Source: Cloacimonetes bacterium UBA5284 (GTDB taxonomy: Bacteria > Cloacimonadota > Cloacimonadia > Cloacimonadales > Cloacimonadaceae). Taken from it: a stretch of 22,628 nucleotides of DNA. Positions within the stretch are counted from its first letter, which is position 1, and each line of letters starts with the position of its first letter. The translations under genes and the position numbers were made by a program. Of the stretch, positions 16,280 to 22,628 are shown in pieces. The stretch spans positions 31,950 to 54,577 of the forward strand of contig DHSO01000044.1 in the NCBI GenBank assembly GCA_002410505.1, read 5' to 3'. The notes beneath the pieces were generated by a model that saw nothing but the letters and a program-made list of their open reading frames with translations, searched no databases and was not told the origin of the DNA.

Positions 16280-17988
16280 TGGATCCCTCCGTTCTCCAAG
16301 GGCAGGATTACGGTGAAGAGACTGCCTTTATTCACTTCGCTTTCCAGGGTGATGTCGCCACCCATCAGGTTCATGATTCTCCGGCTGATAAACAAGCCCA
16401 AACCGGTACCTTCATGTTTGCGATTGATGCCCATGTCCACCTGCACAAAGGGTTGGAACAGTTTGCTTTGTTTCTCAGGAGGAATCCCGATGCCGGTGTC
16501 TTTCACCATCAGATATAGCTGCTTATCTTTCACTGTATAAGACAAAGAAACCTCTCCCTCGTCACAAAACTTGATGGCATTACTCAGCAGATTCAGGATC
16601 ACCTGCTCGAAACGGCGTTCATCAACCGTAATATCACCGGGTTCACTGCCCGGTTTAAATACCAGATTCAAGCCTTTGGCTGCAGCTTGCACTCCCACCA
16701 GTTGGATTGCGTTTTCCAATAGGGAGTACAAGTTTACATTGGAATAGTGCAAATCCAACTGTCCCGCTTCGATCTTCGAGATGTCCAGAACATCGTTGAT
16801 CAACGAGAGCAGATGCCGCGCGCTGCCCTGTATGATACTCAGCATTTTGTTTTGCTCTTCGTTTATCTTGCCGGGCATCTCTTTCAATAGGATGCCGGTA
16901 AAGCCGATCACGCTATTCAACGGGGTTCGGAGTTCGTGAGACATCGTGGCCAGAAAGGCAGATTTTAACATATCTGCCACCTGGGCTTTGTGCATCGCCA
17001 TAGCCAGCTCTTCAGTTCTCTGCTCAATGCGTTTTTCCATCTCCAGATTTGCCTTATGCAATTCCGCGGTTCGCTTTCGCACTTGTTTTCGGAAGATATT
17101 CCCGATCAAAATGGAGATCAATAGTGCGAATATCAAGCTTAAAGCGAGAAGAATCGACCATCGGGGGAGGCTGTATTTATTGCTGGAAAAGACGTATTTA
17201 TTCAGCACCTGATAGTAGTATGAATCCGGAATGCTTTTCAGCTGATTCAAGTGATTGTCGATGGCATTGAGGATATCCCCGAAGTAGCCCTGTTTTGCAG
17301 CGAAAAACAAGGTCGAAGGTTCCAGCAGGATATCGGTTTCTTCCAGACCATACTTGCGGGCATTCATTCTGCCAAAATAGAAATTGGTGGCGGCAGCGTC
17401 CGCCTCTCCATCACGCACCAAGGCCAGCACTTCATCGAAACTGGAGGCAAATACCATTCTGCTGCTATCAGCCGGCGTACTAAAGAGTCCCTGAAGCAAT
17501 TTTGCTTGCACAGAATTCCTCAATACTGCCAGGCGCAAGCCCTCCAGATCCAGCAAAGAGTTCAAAGCTATACCCCGTTTCACATAAATCTGCGTCCAAG
17601 AATACAACACGGGATTTTGATGGAAATCCATCACCTTGTCGCGCTCGGAATTGTACGCCACATCCGGCATCAAATCCACACTGCCGTCCTGCAGCAAGCT
17701 GAGGCAGTTTTCCCAGGTATCTTTGTGATATTCCACCTGCCAGCCTTCAGCTGCAGCTATATGATCCAGAATATCTACAAATATGCCGGAAGGTTCCCCC
17801 CCTTCCTCCCAATAAACCTTTGGCGGATTCATGTATATGCCCACTTTCACAACGCGACCGCCCATGTGCGAAATCACCATCATAAACAAAATATATGCCA
17901 AAACTCTGTGAAGAGATGGCCTCAGGGAGGAAAACCCCGAGCTTCTTCGAAAATCCGGTTGTGCCATTCGCCTTGGGCTTAGACTCAT
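16255..17988 (-). CDS. Membrane sensor histidine kinase with SBP_bac_3-type periplasmic domain
   Basis: In the 577-residue protein a first membrane segment (about 28-43) is followed by a periplasmic region (about 46-265). That region resembles family 3 solute-binding proteins: VGIYMNPPKVYW at the start, LLQDGSVDLMPDV, later SFDEVLALVRDGEADAAAT. A second membrane segment (about 277-298) leads to a charged coiled coil, then His351 (SHELRTPLN) and an ATPase domain with DTGIGIPPE and GTGLGLFISRR. It probably senses a small ligand such as an amino acid, but which one is unknown. AAGGGA (complement of 17994-17999) supports the start. It overlaps the response regulator by 25 bases and heads the signalling operon. 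Confidence 0.92.
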   Translation of the reverse strand: MSLSPRRMAQPDFRRSSGFSSLRPSLHRVLAYILFMMVISHMGGRVVKVGIYMNPPKVYWEEGGEPSGIFVDILDHIAAAEGWQVEYHKDTWENCLSLLQDGSVDLMPDVAYNSERDKVMDFHQNPVLYSWTQIYVKRGIALNSLLDLEGLRLAVLRNSVQAKLLQGLFSTPADSSRMVFASSFDEVLALVRDGEADAAATNFYFGRMNARKYGLEETDILLEPSTLFFAAKQGYFGDILNAIDNHLNQLKSIPDSYYYQVLNKYVFSSNKYSLPRWSILLALSLIFALLISILIGNIFRKQVRKRTAELHKANLEMEKRIEQRTEELAMAMHKAQVADMLKSAFLATMSHELRTPLNSVIGFTGILLKEMPGKINEEQNKMLSIIQGSARHLLSLINDVLDISKIEAGQLDLHYSNVNLYSLLENAIQLVGVQAAAKGLNLVFKPGSEPGDITVDERRFEQVILNLLSNAIKFCDEGEVSLSYTVKDKQLYLMVKDTGIGIPPEKQSKLFQPFVQVDMGINRKHEGTGLGLFISRRIMNLMGGDITLESEVNKGSLFTVILPLENGGIQCKQQSSS

Positions 17989-18058
17989 AATTTCCCTTCT
18001 TTATCCGATTTGAAACGCTATGCAAAAATGTCTTAGATGCAATAAAACTCAAATTTAC

Positions 18059-18087
18059 ATAATAACCTATATTGTCAAGCAAAGCAA
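18059..18087 (-). promoter_or_regulatory. Predicted promoter of the signalling operon
   Basis: Reading on the minus strand, TTGCTT (complement of 18082-18087), a 17-base spacer and TATTAT (complement of 18059-18064) give an acceptable sigma-70-like promoter about 70 bases before the kinase start. An overlapping perfect TTGACA (complement of 18073-18078) lies inside the spacer and could act as an alternative -35, though no -10 at ideal spacing follows it. Confidence 0.45.
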
Positions 18088-18142
18088 GTATTCCATGTGC
18101 TGCAGAATTCCTCGTGCCCACATCTACCGGATCTGAAAATGC

Positions 18143-18171
18143 TTGACCTCAAAGGGCCTCGTCAGTATTGA
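18143..18171 (+). promoter_or_regulatory. Predicted promoter directly abutting the radical SAM start (leaderless candidate)
   Basis: TTGACC at 18143-18148, a 17-base spacer, and TATTGA at 18166-18171 form a plausible -35/-10 pair. The predicted transcription start, six to eight bases on, falls at the ATG at 18178-18180. No Shine-Dalgarno sequence is seen before this ATG, which fits a leaderless message. The -10 is only a half match to consensus. Confidence 0.4.
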
Positions 18172-18177
18172 TGCTTC

Positions 18178-19533
18178 ATGAAAAAGATTCTCTTTGTAGC
18201 CCTTAACAGTAGTTGGAGCCAATCCAATCTCGCCTTATATTATATGCGGCAGATGATCCGCGATATGGATTTTGAGACCGGAATATTGCCCTTTACCATG
18301 AAAGAACCCCTGCATCAGATCATGGAGGAGATATATACGCAAAAGCCCGATGTGATCTGCCTCTCCGCCTATATCTGGAACAGAGTGTTGTTGTATGGTC
18401 TACAAAAGGAACTGACCAAGATCCTGCCACATTGTCTGTTTGTGATCGGAGGTCCTGAAGCTGCTGCCTTCATAAATTCCCCGGGCTGTCACGTCATCAT
18501 CGGCGCCGGAGAAAGCGAATTCCGGGCCCTGGCAGAATGCGATTTTGTGCCCCGGGATTGCAGACAAAACCCTGCTCCCATTCCATTGAAAGACATACCC
18601 TTCCCTTATACTTATGAAGATCTGGCGGATCTGGAAGATCATCTCATCTATTATGAGTGCTATCGGGGATGTCCCTATGCCTGTATTTATTGCCTTTCTG
18701 CCAATGATAAGCGCCATCAGCCCAGATTTGAGCTTTCAAAAGCCGGAGAGACACAGCGATTGAAGGATGAATTGACGCAATTGGCAAAGCTGAAACCCCG
18801 CACCTTGAAATTCATCGACCGCAGTTTCAATATTCAAAAAGAACTAGCCCACGCCATCTGGGATTTTGCCATCGAAAGCGACAGCACTTTTGACTATCAC
18901 TTCGAGATCTATCCCGATCTGCTGGATGAAACCGATTTTGCCATTCTTTGCCGTGCTCCCGCAAATCGTATCCGCTTTGAAGTGGGCATCCAAAGTACAA
19001 ATCCGGAAGTGCTGGAACGCTGCGGGCGACATTCGGACTGGCAAAAATCCCGACGGACACTGTGTGAGCTGAAAGAGCGTACCAAAATCAGGGTTCATGC
19101 CGATCTCATTGCCGGATTGCCGGGTGAAGACCTCGATTCCGTGATCCGGTCTCTGAACGAGCTTTGCCTTTGCGAACCGGCAGCATTGCAATTGGGCATG
19201 CTGAAGATACTCCCGGATACGCCAATGCATTCTATCGCCATACAAAGAGAATACTTGTGGATGGATCTTCCTCCCTACCAGATTCTGCGCTCAGACACGC
19301 TGAGCTACGAAGAACTCTGTCTGCTGCAGGATTACGCACATCTGCTAAACCTCTACTGGAACAAGGAAGAGCATCCTGATCTCTGGCACACTCTGCTACA
19401 GAGATACCCCGCAGACAGAATCCTGGCACTACTGAGAGAAATGCATTTGTCCAAAGAGATGCCGCTGCACAGCGTTTCCAAACAAAAGCGAGAAATGATG
19501 ATGCAAAGCCTGGCGGATAAGCTGCAGGCCTAA
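18178..19533 (+). CDS. B12-binding-type radical SAM protein (DUF4080-like)
   Basis: The 451-residue protein begins with a cobalamin-binding-like Rossmann region (ILFVALNSSWSQSNLAL at about 4-20, VIGGPEAA at about 89-96, IIGAGESEFRAL at about 107-118). The radical SAM site CxxxCxxC follows at Cys165, Cys169 and Cys172 (context YRGCPYACIYC). Later blocks FEVGIQSTNPEVLE and ADLIAGLPGEDLDSV are those of the Elp3/MiaB-like radical SAM fold. The C-terminal 100 residues match the extension seen in the DUF4080-type group. The classic DxHxxG cobalamin motif is not present, so B12 may not be bound through His. The substrate is unknown. The start agrees with the usual MKKIL(F/L)VALNS opening. It stands alone, divergent from the signalling operon. 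Confidence 0.85.
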   Translation: MKKILFVALNSSWSQSNLALYYMRQMIRDMDFETGILPFTMKEPLHQIMEEIYTQKPDVICLSAYIWNRVLLYGLQKELTKILPHCLFVIGGPEAAAFINSPGCHVIIGAGESEFRALAECDFVPRDCRQNPAPIPLKDIPFPYTYEDLADLEDHLIYYECYRGCPYACIYCLSANDKRHQPRFELSKAGETQRLKDELTQLAKLKPRTLKFIDRSFNIQKELAHAIWDFAIESDSTFDYHFEIYPDLLDETDFAILCRAPANRIRFEVGIQSTNPEVLERCGRHSDWQKSRRTLCELKERTKIRVHADLIAGLPGEDLDSVIRSLNELCLCEPAALQLGMLKILPDTPMHSIAIQREYLWMDLPPYQILRSDTLSYEELCLLQDYAHLLNLYWNKEEHPDLWHTLLQRYPADRILALLREMHLSKEMPLHSVSKQKREMMMQSLADKLQA

Positions 19534-20278
19534 GCTTTCCCCCTATCTTTAAAGCCTTGCCAAACCCGATATCATCGGGTGATCATCCCATGAGCACGGC
19601 TTGATAATGGCTTTATATCAAGATCGGCACAGCTTGATCTACAGGGCAAGCAGATATCTAACCTCCACTGCCCGGTAGACTACTATGCGTAGGAACATCA
19701 TCCTGACGTTCATGTGTTTTGTGCGACAGGATGTCGCAGCTACGATATGATTCCCGGCCCGGTGTCAGGCAAATTCTGACCACAAGAGCAAAACGAACGT
19801 GCTGTGCGTCCCTAAGCGCCACGTGTTTCAGTACAATACAGATATCCTCGATATTCTGTTTCATTTATGCCTCACAGCCGTAGTTACATTTTCTATATGT
19901 GTCACCCCTCCGGGGTTTGACGGTCATTGATTCAACAGATTTCATTGTTTTGATCACCAAACCCGGCAAATCGGGCACTGTTTTGTCCCATAGCTTGTAC
20001 TTATATTTAACTTCAAATCTTGATAAGAACTCGTATGGCTCATCATCTTTCGGACTTGGACATTTGATTTTTGGTGATTGTGAAGTTTTCAGTGAGGGTT
20101 TATAATGGTGGTCATATTCTGTGGAATTGTTGCAACATATATTCTCTTCTCGGGAAAACGCACAATTCAAATTCTTGACAAGAAATAATGATGCATATCA
20201 GTATGCACAAAGTGGATTCAGGGTCAGAAAGATTCTCTGAAACCATGAATAAATCAGGATTGATCAAAGGAGACAATC
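19534..20278. other. Gene-free stretch with several palindromes
   Basis: I see no convincing gene in these roughly 745 bases; a 68-codon and a 101-codon ORF on the minus strand and a 68-codon ORF on the plus strand lack ribosome sites and family features. Inverted repeats: CCCGAT/ATCGGG (19565-19570/19574-19579), CTTGATA/TATCAAG (19600-19606/19616-19622), TGCGACA/TGTCGCA (19722-19728/19732-19738), ACCCC/GGGGT (19904-19908/19912-19916) and TGCATA/TATGCA (20192-20197/20202-20207). None is followed by a T run, so they are not classical terminators. The ACCCC/GGGGT palindrome with its AT-rich flank looks like the small REP-type repeats common in Bacteroidota-like genomes (impression only). The stretch may be a patchwork of repeat elements. 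Confidence 0.5.
20078..20106 (+). promoter_or_regulatory. Predicted promoter of the metalloprotease locus
   Basis: TTGTGA at 20078-20083, a 17-base spacer and a perfect TATAAT at 20101-20106 make the best sigma-70-like promoter in the window. Transcription would start near 20113, giving a leader of about 165 bases to the ATG at 20279. A second TTGACA at 20175-20180, followed by the inverted repeat TGCATA-tcag-TATGCA (20192-20207), could be an additional regulated site, but it has no good -10. Confidence 0.5.
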
Positions 20279-20320
20279 ATGAATGTACTAGGCAAACATC
20301 GTTTATCGGGGGGGGGGTAA
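20279..20320 (+). other. Short leader ORF ending in a run of ten G (possible contingency tract)
   Basis: AAGGAG at 20267-20272 sits 6 bases before the ATG at 20279, the best ribosome site near the protease gene. The frame it opens reads MNVLGKHRLSGGG and stops at TAA 20318-20320, directly after ten consecutive G (20308-20317). Removing one G (or adding two) would fuse this frame to the protease frame that begins at 20340. This is either a true start with a frameshifting homopolymer (phase variation, or a sequencing miscount), or a short leader peptide coupled to the protease gene. Confidence 0.45.
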
Positions 20321-20339
20321 CACAGTCATCAACCCTTCC

Positions 20340-21089
20340 ATGAGGCTCACTATGACAGTAGAACGATTCATCCGGGTTATGATTCTAATCATTTTGATTC
20401 TTGCCGGATATCAGTGGCTTATAGCGGCTTATCTGACGGATGTTTCCGTTCAGGTTACCCAACCGAATGGAAATGTAATTAATTGTTTTGCCAGTGGTGA
20501 TGAGTATCATAACTGGTTGCATGATGCGGAAGGGTACACAATCATTCAAAGTCCCATCACCGGTAATTATACCTATGCAATCCAATCTGGTGATACAGTT
20601 TCTGCATCTGATTTGATCGTGGGAATAAACAACCCGCAATTAGCTGGATTGACTCCAAGAATAAACATCAGCTCAGCAGAATACCAACAACGACGGACGG
20701 CAGCATTTCCAGTTCCGGAGATGCGGAATGCACCCACCACGGGGACAATCAATAACATCGTGATCTATATCCGATTCAATGGAAATAGCGAGTTTGGACA
20801 GTCCATTTCCACTTACGGGGGCTGGTTTAATTCAAGTGCCAGTTCTCTCAAGAACTATTTCTTAGAATCATCATATCAACAACTGACGGTTAATACTACG
20901 TTTTACCCTACTCCATCAACTATGGTGGTTTCGTGGCAGGACAGCCACCCAAGGGGGTATTACAGTCCGTACAATGCTGCCACTAATACTATAGGTTATT
21001 CAGATAGTAATGAAAGACTCATACGTGAACACACGTTGCTCGTCAATGCCGTTAATGGAGGTAGTGTCTCAAAGGTTGGTGTAAAATAG
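20340..21089 (+). pseudogene. N-terminal part of a secreted M6-family metalloprotease, truncated by an IS
   Basis: The open frame codes for 249 residues. A hydrophobic signal segment (about 11-30, ending near AAYL) is followed by a region typical of the start of M6 (immune inhibitor A type) proteases: VTQPNGNVINCFASGDEYHNW, HDAEGYTI, YIRFNGNSEF, LKNYFLESSY, and a late block with IGYSDSNERLIREH. The zinc motif HExxH, expected further on, is absent because the IS left end begins near 21066 and supplies the last residues and the stop. Start choice is unclear: ATG 20340 has no ribosome site, ATG 20352 has a weak GAGG at 20342-20345, and ATG 20279 has a strong site but is out of frame by one base across a G10 tract. 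The rest of the gene may continue beyond the window. The fragment is almost certainly inactive as a protease. Confidence 0.75.
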
Positions 21090-21178
21090 GTAACGCCAGA
21101 TGAAGAAAAAGGTTGAGCCGGATCCCGCACTTTGTTTTGATGGTTTTGACAAGAAATCTACAAGACAAGGAGAAGATC

Positions 21179-22468
21179 ATGACTCAACCAAAGAGAAGCA
21201 AGAATGAGATGGCAGAAATCGTCAAGTTAATTCACGAGGCAGTACCAGGAGATTTCGTGAAAGTGCTTGGACAAGGCATCCAGAGTATCATTGATGCTGA
21301 GCTCACCGCCAGATTGGGAGCAGAGCCTTATCAGCGAGTGGAAAGTAGGACTAACTACCCCAATGGCTACCGTGAGCGTAAAGAGCCTCTCAGCACAGGA
21401 TTGGGGCCTATAAGCGTAAGCATTCCGAAGCTCCGTAGCGGCAGTTTTTACCCTTCGATTCTGGAGCAATACCAACGAGTGGACAGAGCCTTGATCAGCA
21501 TCATCAGTGAAGCTTACTTTGCCGGTGTTTCTACTCGCAAGATGAATCATTTGTTTGTGGATTTGGGCTTGGGAAACATAGATCGCAGCTTTGTCAGCCG
21601 CTGCGCTGCTCAGATAGATGAAGAAGTGGAAATATGGAAGAATCGGCCACTTGATCAGCGTTACGCATACATCTGGTTGGATGCGATCTACACCAAGATC
21701 AGAATCGAAGGCAAGGTTAATTCTACTGCAGTACTGATTGCAATTGGGCTTAGAGAAGATGGGCACCGAGATGTCCTAGGCCTGCACTTGGGGAACCGTG
21801 AAAGCTACTATAACTGGAAAGACTTTCTACAGAATTTAAAGGCTCGTGGTCTACAAAGATCAGAACTTTGGATCAGCGATGAGCATGATGGTTTGATAAA
21901 GTCAATAGAAGAATGTTTCCCCGGACAGCTTCGACAACGCTGTATAGTACATTGGATGCGTAATGCCCAGAGCAAGGTATCCAAGACAGACCTTCTGTGG
22001 TTGCTTCCACTAATCAAAGACCTGGTAGGCTCTAGGACGAAAGAATCATTTCAATTAGCGTGGACAGAGCTTAATAGGGTAGCCCAGTCCAAAGGCAAGG
22101 ATAAGCTTCTGGAGTGGCTGGATGAAAGCTACCATGAAATCTCAGTTTATCTTGACTTCCCCACCGCTCACTGGAGCAGGATAAAGTGCACCAACTCCTT
22201 GGAGCGTTTGAATGAAGAGCTGCGCCGCAGAGAAAAGTGCATCCGGATATTCCCTGATGAAAAGAGTTGCCTGCGGCTGTTTGGTGCGATTCTGCAAGGC
22301 TATTCAGAGGACTGGATAAGCGGGAAACTTTATCTTTCAGAGCCAATGGAAAGAATCAGAGAAAACCAGAAAAGGGCTATACCATTTGAGGCAACGCGCG
22401 ACGGGCTGGAGCCCTGCTCCGTCGGCTACGCCTCCTCTGCAGGGCTTCAGCCCGTCGCAATAAGGTAG
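21179..22468 (+). CDS. IS256-family transposase
   Basis: The start at 21179 is chosen because AAGGAG at 21167-21172 lies 6 bases before it; the frame is open further upstream but has no such site. The 429-residue protein carries the Mutator-type DDE triad: Asp168 (WLDAIYTK), Asp234 (ISDEHDGL) and Glu342 (CTNSLERLNEELRR). Between them is the conserved RQRCIVHWMRN at about 252-262. The N-terminal part contains the typical YPNGYRERK and GPISVSIPKLR blocks. The last 25 residues or so (from about 405) are encoded by a large palindrome and look foreign to the family. Whether the altered tail leaves it active is unknown. Confidence 0.93.
   Translation: MTQPKRSKNEMAEIVKLIHEAVPGDFVKVLGQGIQSIIDAELTARLGAEPYQRVESRTNYPNGYRERKEPLSTGLGPISVSIPKLRSGSFYPSILEQYQRVDRALISIISEAYFAGVSTRKMNHLFVDLGLGNIDRSFVSRCAAQIDEEVEIWKNRPLDQRYAYIWLDAIYTKIRIEGKVNSTAVLIAIGLREDGHRDVLGLHLGNRESYYNWKDFLQNLKARGLQRSELWISDEHDGLIKSIEECFPGQLRQRCIVHWMRNAQSKVSKTDLLWLLPLIKDLVGSRTKESFQLAWTELNRVAQSKGKDKLLEWLDESYHEISVYLDFPTAHWSRIKCTNSLERLNEELRRREKCIRIFPDEKSCLRLFGAILQGYSEDWISGKLYLSEPMERIRENQKRAIPFEATRDGLEPCSVGYASSAGLQPVAIR
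22398..22458. repeat. Long palindromic (REP-like) element inside the transposase 3' end
   Basis: Arms at 22398-22417 and 22439-22458 match at 19 of 20 positions (the single mismatch can pair as G-U in RNA) around a 21-base loop. The GC-rich arms contrast with the AT-richer flanks. It lies within the transposase frame and is translated as ...DGLEPCSV...GLQPVAIR. Because it is a palindrome, the other strand also reads ...GLQPVA.... A stem this strong could also act as a transcript-end structure. Confidence 0.75.
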
Positions 22469-22628
22469 ACTATTTATGAAAAAGAACTTGACCACTGGAA
22501 TGAGATTGAAAAGAATGCAATTGGTCGCTTGGCCTAACATAGAATGTGAGAAACGAGGACTATAAGATGTTCTCAAATAACCTGAGAAACAATGAGTTGG
22601 AATTTACACCAACATTTGGGACTTAACA

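Larger units (their letters stand above)
21066..22622 (+). mobile_element. IS256-family (Mutator-type) insertion sequence
   Basis: Imperfect terminal inverted repeats are visible: left GTCTCAAAGGTTGGTGTAAA at 21066-21085, right the complement of 22603-22622, matching at 18 of 20 positions. They enclose one transposase gene of the IS256/Mutator class. The length, about 1557 bases, is a little above the usual 1.3-1.5 kb, partly explained by an extra palindrome near the transposase 3' end. A target duplication could not be confirmed, because only six bases remain after the right end (TTAACA) and the bases before the left end do not match them; the exact tips may be off by a few bases. It interrupts the metalloprotease gene. 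Confidence 0.85.

Noticed and set aside
19565..19579. CCCGAT-ATC-ATCGGG hairpin as terminator of the radical SAM gene
   Set aside because: The stem is short and no T run follows, so a classical intrinsic terminator is not supported.
19865..20170. 101-codon minus-strand ORF and the overlapping 68-codon plus-strand ORF in the gene-free stretch
   Set aside because: Neither has a ribosome site or family-like motif, and both cross palindromes; they are more likely repeat sequence.
21146..21151. TTGACA upstream of the transposase as its promoter
   Set aside because: At 17-base spacing the -10 position is occupied by the ribosome binding site, so it is probably chance.
22476..22565. Short ORF after the transposase (starts MKKNLTTGM)
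   Set aside because: 29 codons with no ribosome site inside the IS end. Another frame of the same bases may be a remnant of the original transposase tail.

Overview
The window looks like a chromosomal stretch from a diderm (Gram-negative) anaerobe. BamA shows an outer membrane. The flavodiiron protein, the ferredoxin-fused EtfA and the several radical-SAM enzymes suggest anaerobic life. The protein styles recall Candidatus Cloacimonadota (WWE1), but that is an impression from memory and no database was consulted.

Region 1 (1-598) has no recognisable gene. It holds short tandem repeats, several hairpins and three copies of a GTGAGTTTT(T)GGG(G)T repeat, one pair of which faces an inverted copy.

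Region 2 (599-9278, + strand) is an unbroken, tightly packed run of eight genes, very probably one operon: bamA, a COG0731-type radical SAM protein, ispD, an oversized glmS, ispF, a mobB-like GTPase with an added Fe-S cysteine motif, a short thiF-like E1 enzyme and a thiS/moaD-like sulfur carrier. Gaps are 10 bases or less and three junctions are ATGA overlaps. It joins outer-membrane assembly, MEP isoprenoid synthesis, amino-sugar supply and sulfur/molybdenum-cofactor type functions.

Region 3 (9265-13691, - strand) converges on region 2 with a 14-base tail-to-tail overlap. In transcription order it holds a flavodiiron protein, then (after about 218 bases) an electron-transfer flavoprotein alpha subunit with an N-terminal two-cluster ferredoxin domain but no etfB beside it, an amidohydrolase, and queE.

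Region 4 (13806-17988, - strand) is a three-gene signalling cassette: a membrane histidine kinase with a solute-binding-protein sensor, a single-domain response regulator, and a REC-PAS-kinase-REC hybrid protein. A divergent promoter region (17989-18177) separates it from a B12-binding-type radical SAM protein (18178-19533, +) whose putative promoter abuts the start codon.

Region 5 (19534-22628) is accessory and disturbed. A roughly 0.75 kb gene-free stretch holds several palindromes and a good promoter. It is followed by a short leader ORF that ends in a run of ten G, then the N-terminal part of a secreted M6-type metalloprotease. An IS256-family element (about 21066-22622) cuts the protease off before its catalytic motif. 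Near the 3' end of the transposase, a large palindrome lies inside the reading frame and appears to rewrite the protein's C-terminus.

The observations most worth a second look are: the 907-residue GlmS, whose catalytic Cys sits behind a 24-residue presumptive propeptide and which has two altered glutaminase-domain His positions; the poly-G tract at the start of the protease locus; and the palindromic element inside the transposase gene.
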